Positions 54,089 through 62,287 of a DNA stretch of 64,000 nucleotides are shown in pieces. Below the pieces are notes generated by a model that ran no database searches, was not told where the DNA came from, and saw only the letters and a program-made list of their open reading frames with translations. A program made the position numbers and the translations under genes. This DNA is from Dysgonomonas sp. 216 (lineage in GTDB: Bacteria; Bacteroidota; Bacteroidia; Bacteroidales; Dysgonomonadaceae): contig NZ_QVMM01000010.1 in NCBI RefSeq assembly GCF_010501065.1, positions 5,211-69,210 on the forward strand. The letters run 5' to 3'. Each line of letters starts with the position of its first letter. Position 1 is the stretch's first letter.

Positions 54089-54116
54089 AGAGGTCTGGGT
54101 AAAAGCCCGGACCTCT
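54089..54116 (+). terminator. terminator-like hairpin after the tra operon
   Basis: AGAGGTCTGGGT (54089-54100) pairs with GCCCGGACCTCT (54105-54116) over 12 bp with two G-T pairs and a 4-A loop. The following sequence (GTGTGTT) is only moderately T-rich. It lies between the convergent tra and 54139-58841 operons. Confidence 0.6.
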
Positions 54117-54138
54117 GTGTGTTAACGGAAGCAATATT

Positions 54139-54801
54139 TTATTTTTTGGCAACAACATAAATATTTTCTCCTTCTGTCTGGATAATCTCGTATTTATCTA
54201 ATTTTTCATAGATTTCCCTTAACGTTTTACATCCATAACGACGAGGGGTGTATCTGGGGTGTATTTTTTTCAGGGCAAAACCTAATTCTGAAAAAGTAGC
54301 ATTTTCTTTTTCATATAATTCGAAGGCTTCATCAAAAATATGTGCTTCTTTTTGTAGTATCGTTTCAGGAGTATCTCCACCTTCTAATTTAATCCTGATT
54401 TTAGGTTTAGCATTATACAATTTAAGTTTAGCAGAAAGAGTAAGAGGCTGTTTTTCTGTATTATCATGTTTATCCTTTGCAGGAAACTCATCCTCCTGAG
54501 GTTTAGCTTTTCGTTTTTGCTGCTTTTCTTTATTGTGTTTCTCTTTTTTTATTTGTTCCTCTTTGAGCAGTTGGTCGATAGATTTAACAACATCCGGTGT
54601 TTCCTTTCCAAAGCGTTTATAGTATAAATTTTCGATATATTGTGGTAATGGTGTCTTCCATGACTCCTGTTTGTGGTTATCCAGCTTTCCTAATTTATCG
54701 GGATTGAAACCGAGTTCACGAGCCATCAGCACCTGTGCATCCGATAGCCTGTGCCGTTTCTGGGCGATTTTCCACTTTTCTAATTTTACCTTATTATTCA
54801 T
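54139..54801 (-). CDS. hypothetical protein with OST-HTH/LOTUS-like C-terminal domain
   Basis: The 220-residue protein has an N-terminal helical segment (KWKIAQKRHRLSDAQVLMARELGFN, abridged) and a Lys/Glu/Gln-rich linker. A C-terminal domain at about 150-217 contains FSELGFALKKIHPRYTPRRYGCKTLREIYEKL (abridged), the shape of OST-HTH/LOTUS winged-helix domains that bind RNA or helicases. The domain call was made by eye. It ends the leftward accessory operon. Confidence 0.55.
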   Translation of the reverse strand: MNNKVKLEKWKIAQKRHRLSDAQVLMARELGFNPDKLGKLDNHKQESWKTPLPQYIENLYYKRFGKETPDVVKSIDQLLKEEQIKKEKHNKEKQQKRKAKPQEDEFPAKDKHDNTEKQPLTLSAKLKLYNAKPKIRIKLEGGDTPETILQKEAHIFDEAFELYEKENATFSELGFALKKIHPRYTPRRYGCKTLREIYEKLDKYEIIQTEGENIYVVAKK

Positions 54802-54940
54802 TTATCTTGCATTTATACAAAAATAGGGTAAATCGAAAAATTTACCATCGGTTTTTTGCTTCTTTTATTCCGCTTAGGCTCATGAAAAAAGAAGCGGGCA
54901 GAATTTTCACCTGCCCGTACATCTATTATTTATTATTCGT

Positions 54941-55312
54941 TTACTTGTCATTAGCGAACACATACCAACTATCCCTGTAATCCTTTCCTAAAAGGTTAAA
55001 TACTCCTGTATATCCGCTGGTTTGGGCGTATTGCTTGGCTTGGGATATAGTGTCGAACTCGCCTATCTTTTTTATCCCTATGAACAGCTTGTATCTCTCG
55101 CTTTTCTTCCTTAGCCATTCATCCCTGCGTTTACGGCATTCTTCCAACGAGGGTGCTACGCAGGAAAATAATTCGCCATCACCCGCATACCTGAAATCGT
55201 ACTGATAGAAGATTTGCCTTGGACGGTGGGCAGGACGGAATGTTATATAGTTCTCTTTTCCCTGTTCACATACGCAAGAGCCATTGTTATCATTGATTGA
55301 GTTTGTGCTCAT
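54941..55312 (-). CDS. DUF3873-like hypothetical protein
   Basis: The 123-residue protein resembles DUF3873: FYQYDFRYAGDGELFSCVAPSLEECRKRRDEWL (abridged), followed by a C-terminal unit with TISQAKQYAQTSGY. These small proteins are frequent in Bacteroidales ICE accessory regions. Function unknown. Confidence 0.6.
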   Translation of the reverse strand: MSTNSINDNNGSCVCEQGKENYITFRPAHRPRQIFYQYDFRYAGDGELFSCVAPSLEECRKRRDEWLRKKSERYKLFIGIKKIGEFDTISQAKQYAQTSGYTGVFNLLGKDYRDSWYVFANDK

Positions 55313-55343
55313 AATTTTTGATGTTTAGTTTGTTTATAATTCT

Positions 55344-56615
55344 TTATGCTGCTAACCGTTCTTCTATCAATGGGATATTGTTCTGAACAAGCTGTACTAT
55401 CCTGTCGTGATACTCGGTATTCTTATTACATACCCCTCTCGATTGGATAACCTCTAATCTTGAAATGGATATTTCAATGGTTTCTATTTTCTTGCCCTCA
55501 ATGGTAGCTGAAAGGATTAATGAATCTTCCTTTGAGTAGTAACCGCCTACGCAGTGGTGCATCAATTTCCCCTCTAATACAATTGCCTCGATGCTCTCCA
55601 ATACACGGATTGTTATATCGCCATCCGAAAACATCAGCCCGAAAAATCTGCCTTTTGCCTGTGCAAAATCGGCTTCTTTCTCCCGGAGTTTCTCCATTTC
55701 TTTTTGTGCATCCGCTTTTGCTTTCTTCAACATATAGCGGTTATGTTCTTTATGCAAGTCGGATGGGCATACATATTTAGCGTTATGCAGGTCTTTACCC
55801 AAATAGCGTAAAAAACCGATATAGTCACACCACAGGGAAGCGTCTTTGACCTTGTACCCATTCCTGATACAGATGCGTACAGATGCCCAATAATCATCAA
55901 TCTTACGGCTTCTGTCTTTTAAGAACAGGCTGAACAATTCTGTTTGCCCTACTTTGAGCAATGTTTCCATTCTGCTGTCAGATAGTAAAGCGTGGAATAC
56001 ATCGAACGGTCTTTGATTGATTATGTATTTCTTTATGCCCGTGCGTTTCAGTTCGGGGATTAGCTGTTGTTCGGGATAGTAATAATAAGGCAGAATCCTG
56101 TTGTAAACATCAATTTCCGTGCGAAGTTCCAAAGGAGTACCGAATATCCATGAATCATAGTACATCGTCCCCATTGTCTGGCGGAGTTTGGCGAATGTAC
56201 AGTATTTGCCATTAGGTGCAATCCATCGTTGCATGACTTCCGAGTGAGTGTATTTTACCGTTTTACCGACTTTGGCTACTGATTTTATCATAATATAGCG
56301 TAAGACCTGATAGCCCTCATGGGTGGTAATAGTGCAAAGGTACTCGCATCCTTCAAATATCCTCTTTCGGGTGGTCTTTACAATCAGTTTGGCTTTGCAG
56401 TTCGGACATTCACATCCCAAAAGGGTACTAATCAATTCGCCATCCCCCTGCCATTTGTGTCCGCAGTCGGTACAAGTAACAATACCCTTGCTTGTGCGTT
56501 GCCCTATATGCTCAATGCAGTTTCTATATCCCCATTCAATCTGTTTTTCAGTGAGTTTAGGCAGGGTTTTACTTGCCTCTACTACTTGTTTCTGAAATTT
56601 ATTTTTTGGTTTCAT
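55344..56615 (-). CDS. PcfJ-like protein
   Basis: The 423-residue protein has a C4 zinc ribbon (CTDCGHKWQ and CECPNCKAK at about 46-75). The C-terminal PcfJ domain has LEGKLMHHCVGGYYSKEDSLILSA (abridged) and VIQSRGVCNKNTEY. PcfJ was first seen in the enterococcal pCF10 conjugative plasmid. The conserved HHCVG suggests a catalytic or metal site. The role is unknown. It starts 4 bases after the PcfK-like gene. Confidence 0.85.
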   Translation of the reverse strand: MKPKNKFQKQVVEASKTLPKLTEKQIEWGYRNCIEHIGQRTSKGIVTCTDCGHKWQGDGELISTLLGCECPNCKAKLIVKTTRKRIFEGCEYLCTITTHEGYQVLRYIMIKSVAKVGKTVKYTHSEVMQRWIAPNGKYCTFAKLRQTMGTMYYDSWIFGTPLELRTEIDVYNRILPYYYYPEQQLIPELKRTGIKKYIINQRPFDVFHALLSDSRMETLLKVGQTELFSLFLKDRSRKIDDYWASVRICIRNGYKVKDASLWCDYIGFLRYLGKDLHNAKYVCPSDLHKEHNRYMLKKAKADAQKEMEKLREKEADFAQAKGRFFGLMFSDGDITIRVLESIEAIVLEGKLMHHCVGGYYSKEDSLILSATIEGKKIETIEISISRLEVIQSRGVCNKNTEYHDRIVQLVQNNIPLIEERLAA

Positions 56616-56618
56616 GAT

Positions 56619-57032
56619 TCAAAATAATGTTAGTTGCTGATTTTCTGTTGATTGTTTCATATTCACCCGTTTTGCTTTAGGTTGCATCATTTTGTTATAA
56701 GCATCGTTCTGAGCCTTTTGAATGGCGTCTTTTCGTGCTTCTTCTATTTCTTCGGCTGTCAGTTTAACGATATGGTTCACTGTGATTCGGGCGTTAATCG
56801 GTTTACTTGCTTCTATATTATCCTTTGTATAATAATCGGTTGCCATTTCAAATATCTCATCATCGTGAAAACCATTGCAACCGCTTTTCTGAACTTGGTT
56901 TAATATATACAGGCAACATTCATCAATGTTCTTACTCTCTTTGGCAAAGGATTGGGCGAACAACGAATCTTTCTCCGCCTGTTGCTCCAAATATGTTAGT
57001 ATCGTGCGTGTGAAATAAGCTGTTGATTTCAT
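56619..57032 (-). CDS. PcfK-like protein
   Basis: The 137-residue helical protein matches the PcfK family: TIL...AEKDSLFAQSFAKESKNIDECCLYILNQV-type start (abridged), GFHDDEIFEMATDYYTKDNIE and VKLTAEEIEEARKDA. PcfK/PcfJ pairs are standard in ICE accessory regions. Confidence 0.8.
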   Translation of the reverse strand: MKSTAYFTRTILTYLEQQAEKDSLFAQSFAKESKNIDECCLYILNQVQKSGCNGFHDDEIFEMATDYYTKDNIEASKPINARITVNHIVKLTAEEIEEARKDAIQKAQNDAYNKMMQPKAKRVNMKQSTENQQLTLF

Positions 57033-57037
57033 GGTAG

Positions 57038-58066
57038 TTATTTGTTTAGATTTAATACTCTTTCTAATTCTTTTCTCTTAGTTTGGGAAAATATCCACCC
57101 TGCTTGTTTTTCGTTGTTGTGGGTTAATCTAGGATTGAATTTTCCTCCCATTGCTTTAAGTAAATCTTTGATTTCTTTGGTGTCTCCAAACAAAGCGATA
57201 GCTTTCTCGGAATAGTCTACAATCTCGAATCGGAGGTTATCGGCTCTTTGTACAGCTTGCATTTCTCCTGCCTGTCCTCCTGATACGGTAGTATTTTTTC
57301 TTCCTGTTGTTTTGATGTGGATATTATCGGGATTACCTGCCGTATAGGCAAATTCTTTGATTGTGCTTTCCCTGTTATAGATAGGTACTTTCTTGATTAT
57401 CCAACCATGGTAATAACTTTCACCTAAATAATAGCCCTTCCCCATTGAATACTTTTCCCTGTGTTCGTAATTTTCGTTATATTCAAACAGGTAGGCTGTT
57501 TCTTCAAAATTAGATGCATATTTGCGCATTTCCGAAAAGATGTCCCTCTGATGCTTGGAAAAGCCTAATATCACGGTTCTGACGGTAGAGGATGCAAAAT
57601 AGTCGGTTTGGCTGTCGCTCTCGTCCTGTTTCAGACAAGCGACAATTAGTGCCTGTGCATCTTTGGGCAGGTTCTTTTCAAGCCAATCACGACCAATAAC
57701 CCGAACTTCTTCCCTGCGTTTTTCCTCGGCTCGTTCTTTCTCCATCTTATCCACCCGATTGGCTTGTGCTTTGGCGAGTAATTCGGCTGTTTCTTTTTCG
57801 GGCATAAATTCGATGTTGTTCTCATCGTAATACATACCTATACCGAATTTCTGACTTAACGGCTTTATTATTTCGGATTGGTGTATATCTAATGTCCGAA
57901 GGTTGATTAAGTGGTAACGATAGCCGAATTTGTCATCGTGTGTTATTTTGTAGACTACATAGCAGTCATAACTGTACCCCTGCATCTGGACTACCTGGTT
58001 TACTTCTACTGCTTTTACTTCTGTGTCGGTTGTTGTACCACCGAATAACGAATATAATTTTGTCAT
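57038..58066 (-). CDS. hypothetical ICE protein with C-terminal 'GGKFNP...GWIF' domain
   Basis: The 342-residue protein has a beta-rich N-terminal part, a coiled region at about 105-130 and a middle domain (WLEKNLPKDAQALIVACLKQDESDSQTDYFASS, abridged). It ends with a small domain, KDLLKAMGGKFNPRLTH... then GWIFSQTKRKEL, seen at the ends of several ICE and giant-virus proteins. Such genes are common next to PcfK/PcfJ. Function unknown. Confidence 0.6.
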   Translation of the reverse strand: MTKLYSLFGGTTTDTEVKAVEVNQVVQMQGYSYDCYVVYKITHDDKFGYRYHLINLRTLDIHQSEIIKPLSQKFGIGMYYDENNIEFMPEKETAELLAKAQANRVDKMEKERAEEKRREEVRVIGRDWLEKNLPKDAQALIVACLKQDESDSQTDYFASSTVRTVILGFSKHQRDIFSEMRKYASNFEETAYLFEYNENYEHREKYSMGKGYYLGESYYHGWIIKKVPIYNRESTIKEFAYTAGNPDNIHIKTTGRKNTTVSGGQAGEMQAVQRADNLRFEIVDYSEKAIALFGDTKEIKDLLKAMGGKFNPRLTHNNEKQAGWIFSQTKRKELERVLNLNK

Positions 58067-58074
58067 GGTTGTAT

Positions 58075-58566
58075 TTATTTGAATAAGTTAATAGTCGGAA
58101 TTTTGTTTGCTTCTGCCCTGCGGACTGTATAGCCTGTGCCACTGAAAAAGGATTGACCGTAATAGGCTATCAGTAAAGAAGAATGTTCTAACATATAATC
58201 GTTACGGCGCAAGAAGCATTCTTTGTAATAATATGCGGACAGGATGATATTTAAGGTAGCATTATCAGCTATGCAGATATACCGCTGTTTGTCTTCTTGC
58301 GTAAAATAATTGTGATGTCCTGCATAGGGTACAGCAATGAATAACTGTATATCTGTAAGTTGTTCCTGCAAACTCAATACTACTTCCGAAGCCAGCAAAT
58401 CGAATCCCCTTGCTCCGCCCGTAATAAATGTGCGATAGCCATTGTTATACTGCTCTGAAAGGATATGTGTTAATTCTTCTCTTAAGATGGCAACATTCTC
58501 TATATTAATATTGCGATGCCCAGTAAAGGCTACTGTCTTTGATTTATCAATAGTTATATTTTTCAT
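58075..58566 (-). CDS. SLOG-family (DUF1273/YspA-like) nucleotide-binding protein
   Basis: The 163-residue protein has a Rossmann-like SLOG fold: VAFTGHRNINIE at the start, FITGGARGFDLLASEVVLSL at about 45, LFIAVPYAGH, and SLLIAYYGQSFFSGTGYTVRRAE. SLOG proteins bind nucleotides or nucleotide derivatives and occur in conflict and mobile-element systems. Cytoplasmic. Confidence 0.85.
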   Translation of the reverse strand: MKNITIDKSKTVAFTGHRNINIENVAILREELTHILSEQYNNGYRTFITGGARGFDLLASEVVLSLQEQLTDIQLFIAVPYAGHHNYFTQEDKQRYICIADNATLNIILSAYYYKECFLRRNDYMLEHSSLLIAYYGQSFFSGTGYTVRRAEANKIPTINLFK

Positions 58567-58577
58567 ATTGTGAAATA

Positions 58578-58841
58578 TTAAAGGATAAATGAGATAATGA
58601 TTGCTGCTACTGCCAAAAGGAATAGCACTGACAGCAAAGAGTAGATAATACCAACCGACAAACGGATGATTTTAAAAACGCTACGAACAAGAATATACAA
58701 AGCCACCACCCCCAGCAGGCATACGCCCGATTTGCTGATAAACGCACTGCAAACCACTAACAAAGCCACTCCTAAACCCAATTTTATGCTACGAGCGAGA
58801 TAGGAAATGTTGTTCTCATTGTTTTTTTCTGTTGTTTTCAT
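58578..58841 (-). CDS. small membrane protein
   Basis: The 87-residue protein has three hydrophobic helices (LGVALLVVCSAFI; VCLLGVVALYILV; LLSVLFLLAVAAIIISFIL). It is the first gene of the leftward operon and starts 27 bases from the left inverted repeat of the invertible segment. Family unknown. Confidence 0.65.
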   Translation of the reverse strand: MKTTEKNNENNISYLARSIKLGLGVALLVVCSAFISKSGVCLLGVVALYILVRSVFKIIRLSVGIIYSLLSVLFLLAVAAIIISFIL

Positions 58842-58868
58842 AATTGTCGACCTTTTTTTTATGCCGTG

Positions 58869-59083
58869 TCGCTTCGATGAGGAGTATGTTGTTCTAAAGG
58901 CGGCAAAAGGTCAGATTGGCGGTATGACAAATTTTTTGAAAAGAATACGCTCGCCCCGAAAGTAGAGAAGGGGAGCAGAGGAAGATTGTTTTCAAAACCC
59001 CTTGGGGCTGAAAGAATTTTACGTCTATACCGGGAATATGAGATACCTTTGCTTTTAGAACAACATCCTCCTCATCGAAGCGA
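58869..59083. promoter_or_regulatory. probable invertible promoter segment flanked by 33-bp inverted repeats
   Basis: 58869-58901 and 59051-59083 are inverted repeats matching at 31 of 33 positions, 149 bases apart. At the inner edge of the right repeat lies TAccTTTG (59044-59051), an exact -7 element pointing right. A clear -33 box is lacking (TTTA at 59018-59021). Inversion would place this element at 58901-58908 pointing left, about 60 bases from the first gene of the operon (58841). In the drawn orientation no TAnnTTTG faces that operon, so the sequenced state would be OFF. A recombinase for it is not identified. Confidence 0.65.
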
Positions 59084-59211
59084 TATATATGCCTTATGGG
59101 GAGACTGATTATGAAAAGGGCGGGAAAATCGTTAGTAGCAAGGTGGGAAGATGATGTTTTTTAAGAAACATCTATTGCATACAAAAGTACATAAGGTAGG
59201 AGGATCATACT

Positions 59212-59982
59212 TTATTTTCCTTCTATACTTTTTTTAATAAAAATAGATGGCTGCTTTGTATTTTCTGATTTTTCCTTTTCTCTGGCAATATGGTCGAGCC
59301 ACAGGGCATAGACGGCAACAGGAATTTCTTCATAACCCATATCGTCAATTTCTTTATATTGGGCTTGCATCAACTCAAAATGTTTATAAGCTTCGGGAGA
59401 TAGTTCTTTCATTATCTCCGGCTTTGGGGCATTCAGCAGGTGGGCTAAGGTAAGAGTAAGCCGTGTTTGGTAGCCGGATTTCAGTAATTTGGCATTCATA
59501 TTATTTTTTAGATATTTTTCTGCCGTATCTATACATTTAAGGTAAAAATCATCATAGCCGTATTTTTGATAATATCCTCTTGCTAAATCCAACAGCATTT
59601 CAGCAACCACGTTGGTTTTATCCATTGGTTCAAGGTATATTTTACTTTGCATGGCTTCGGCTTTGATATAACTACTGTTCATATAGTGGGTATCACTAAG
59701 GATAGCTTTACAGGTTAGTTCCAGATTATACCAATCTCCTTTTTCATCCTGTATTTTCACAAATGAATGTCTTGGGGAGAAAGACCAGTATGCTTCTGCT
59801 CCCATTTCTTCGGCTAGTACGAGGTAATACAAAGGCATGGAATGGCATTGTCCTCTACCTGTCTGCATTAAGGTAGTAACGAAATGACTGTCATAGCTAA
59901 TATGCGAATCGTAATCTTCATAGTTGTATTTGATAGGATAATGAGTCTGCGCTTTTCCTGTTGCTTTATCTTTTACTTTCAA
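59212..59982 (-). pseudogene. N-terminally truncated transglutaminase-like protein
   Basis: The open frame of up to 257 codons has no ATG at its beginning. It is limited by a TAA at 59989-59991, and the first in-frame ATG is about 38 codons in. Sequence before that ATG (YNYEDYDSHISYDSHFVTTL) still looks like protein. It has a transglutaminase-core triad arrangement: GRGQCHSMPLYYLVLAEEMG (Cys), SFSPRHSFVKI (His) and WYNLELT. A helical tail follows. Probably the 5' part was deleted. A truncated functional protein from the internal ATG is possible but would lose little before Cys. Confidence 0.55.
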
Positions 59983-60214
59983 GGTATTTTAATAAATTAA
60001 ACTAATTTGTAGAATTATTTTTAACAGCTGAAAAATCAATTCTGGACTGTCTTTGTTGTGAGATGAAAAAGAGTATTAAGAGGTTGGTCAGCCGAGGAGA
60101 AATCGCAATATATAGGTGTTGATTTGTTAAGATAAATTCACAACCTTTGTACCTACTTTTTGAATGTCAAGACAGGTACACTGTTATAGCTAAAAAAAGG
60201 GATAAGTTTAAAGA

Positions 60215-61129
60215 CTATTCCTTTCCTATAGTCTTACCAAAGAATAATCCGGTGACTGACCGGGCACCAGACTTAACCAATTCCCGTTTTACCTGGATAA
60301 AACTATCTCCGGTAGTAAATATATCGTCAACCAATAATACATCCTTGCCGGTATAATATTCGGGATGAAAAACCAGGTTTACGAGCTTGTCATGACCTTT
60401 GGTCCCCTTTAGCTGCTCACGGTCTTCTTTTATCCAAATGGCTCTGAAGCCGTCTTCAACTTTTATACGTTTTGACAACAGGTAGTTAAATTGTGCGAAA
60501 CGCCGGATATTACGTTCCCGGGTTGCAGCCGGTATGGAAATAAGCACCGGATTGCGCAGTTCCTTAAAGAAAGGCATCCGCATTATCGCCAGTGAAAACA
60601 GTTTGGCGACTAAGGCCGATTGCTTACCTTCCTTAAACCGGAATACAAGGTTGGATACCTTCTTCTGATATGTGGATATGTCTTTATGGCGGGAAACCGG
60701 ATAATAATCGTGAATATAAAAACATAAGGCATCGTCGATACGCATTTTCCCCTTAAAGTGGTTCGTGTAGGGAAAGAACTGTTTTATAAAATCGCTTTCA
60801 AAGGTGAACAGTAATATATCTTTCCATAGTTTTAATGTGTCCTCGTCCCTGACCCTGTATATTATCCCCTCTGTATTATCATTGCCTGCCAGCCCTGCAC
60901 CGATAATCATTTTTTCATTGAACTTATCGTTTGAAACGATATACCAGTCAAAAGAATGGCATACTTCCTGTATGGGACAGTCACTTGTGCATAGGAAGTA
61001 GAACAGGCTATCATCCATCCTTCTGATAAGTAGGAACTCTCCCGGAAGGTCGCTTAATTGCAGATATTCGCCAACCGGGCTGTCTTCCACTTCTTCCACA
61101 GGAATACTTATCTCTATATTCTCAATCAT
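60215..61129 (-). CDS. ComF-like phosphoribosyltransferase-domain protein
   Basis: The 304-residue protein has a type I PRTase PRPP-binding loop, DVLLVDDIFTTGDS, at about residues 272-285. Upstream of it are YYPVSRHKD and VLISIPAATRERNIRRFAQFNYLLSK (abridged), as in ComF/GntX-type enzymes. The N-terminal 140 residues are unique. ComF relatives act in DNA uptake or nucleotide salvage; the role here is unknown. Confidence 0.75.
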   Translation of the reverse strand: MIENIEISIPVEEVEDSPVGEYLQLSDLPGEFLLIRRMDDSLFYFLCTSDCPIQEVCHSFDWYIVSNDKFNEKMIIGAGLAGNDNTEGIIYRVRDEDTLKLWKDILLFTFESDFIKQFFPYTNHFKGKMRIDDALCFYIHDYYPVSRHKDISTYQKKVSNLVFRFKEGKQSALVAKLFSLAIMRMPFFKELRNPVLISIPAATRERNIRRFAQFNYLLSKRIKVEDGFRAIWIKEDREQLKGTKGHDKLVNLVFHPEYYTGKDVLLVDDIFTTGDSFIQVKRELVKSGARSVTGLFFGKTIGKE

Positions 61130-61278
61130 TTGCTGCGAATGGTTCTTAAATATGAAAATCCAAATGTAGCGAAAAAGGTTAAAATATAATATACGATACC
61201 GGATTATTCGGATAAACTGGTTTCTGTATTTCTTTTTACAGCATATCTTTTGCTGTTAGGTATCTTTTTTATCGAATC

Positions 61279-61311
61279 AAAAAAGCCTCTCACTTTGAAA
61301 GTAAAAGGCTT
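61279..61311 (-). terminator. intrinsic terminator after the ORF6N gene
   Basis: On the minus strand AAGCCT and AGGCTT (61306-61311 and 61283-61288) form the outer stem, with an inner CTTTCAAAG palindrome. A run of six T follows at once. It closes the integrase-led operon, 19 bases past the stop at 61330. Confidence 0.7.
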
Positions 61312-61329
61312 ATCATAAATTGTGATAAA

Positions 61330-61866
61330 TTATTCTTTTGGTTTTTTCTTTACAGTATGCTTGACTTTCAGCACAGAGAAATTGAGTTCAATAGTTGTTT
61401 CTGTTCCGACTGTCTGGAAATCGCTGCTTAATACATCCGAAATTAACTCGCCGCTTCGTTGCATCAGGGATTTTCGCTGTTCCTGATCTGTTATTTCCGA
61501 TATCCCGGTAATATTACGGGATAACTCCCGGACTTTCGCAAAGGTTTCAATAATACCGATGGTCGTTTCTGTTGCTTTTGGCGATTTGAGTATTGTGGCA
61601 ATCATGTAAAGCCCTTTTTCCGAAAAGGCTTTAGGTATAGTACGGCTCATGTTCAGTTTTGTGGACGAAAATTTCGACCGCAAAGTCTCAAACTCTTCGT
61701 ATGACAGATACATAATATATCCATCGGGAAATTTATCGGGATTGTTCTTTACAGCTTCGTTGATGCGTTTGGTTTCAACTCCGTAAAGTTCAGCCACGTC
61801 ACTGTCCAGGATCACCGGTTTATCCTGAACTAAAATAATTCTATCTTCTATTGTTTGCAATTCCAT
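61330..61866 (-). CDS. ORF6N domain DNA-binding protein
   Basis: The 178-residue protein has an N-terminal ORF6N domain: IEDRIILVQDKPVILDSDVAELYGVETKRINEAVKNNPDKFP (abridged), then YMLSYEEFETL-like, ending LYMIATILKSPKATETT. The domain is shared by phage antirepressor-like proteins. The C-terminal helix region is element-specific. It is third in the integrase operon and may regulate it. Confidence 0.85.
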   Translation of the reverse strand: MELQTIEDRIILVQDKPVILDSDVAELYGVETKRINEAVKNNPDKFPDGYIMYLSYEEFETLRSKFSSTKLNMSRTIPKAFSEKGLYMIATILKSPKATETTIGIIETFAKVRELSRNITGISEITDQEQRKSLMQRSGELISDVLSSDFQTVGTETTIELNFSVLKVKHTVKKKPKE

Positions 61867-61867
61867 T

Positions 61868-62287
61868 TTAGTTCAAATTTAGTGGTGAATAATCATTGAC
61901 GTCCAAATTACAGATAATAAAGGGTGCAAAAAACTCTTCTTTTCTGTTATTGTTTCTGAAAATATGAAATATCCATTCCCGAAAAGCTTTTGTATAAAGA
62001 GATTGGAGCCTGAAACTTAAACATATGATTATTTTTAGATTATAGTATGTACGGATACATTCCCCGTTATCAGTACATGTATAACGATACTCTTTAGTCA
62101 CCTCACTTTCTTTTAGCAAGTTATCTTTAAATATAGCTTTGAGGTATTTATTGACTGTCGAAGTATAGACTCCGAACAGATCAGCAATCTCATAGGCAGT
62201 CATCCAGACCGTACTATTAACGGGATTGACTTCAATAATGGGCATATTACCTTCTATTCCTGTAATTTTTATATATCCCGTTTTCAT
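61868..62287 (-). CDS. RhuM-like/HTH hypothetical protein
   Basis: The 139-residue protein has VWMTAYEIADLFGVYTSTVNKYLKAIF, a helix-turn-helix at residues 28-54, followed by RTYYNLKIIICLSFRLQS (the 'YNLD.ii.vgyRv.s' signature of RhuM/virulence-related proteins). The C-terminal part is short. Its ATG overlaps the integrase stop by 4 bases (ATGA), so it is translationally coupled. Confidence 0.7.
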   Translation of the reverse strand: MKTGYIKITGIEGNMPIIEVNPVNSTVWMTAYEIADLFGVYTSTVNKYLKAIFKDNLLKESEVTKEYRYTCTDNGECIRTYYNLKIIICLSFRLQSLYTKAFREWIFHIFRNNNRKEEFFAPFIICNLDVNDYSPLNLN

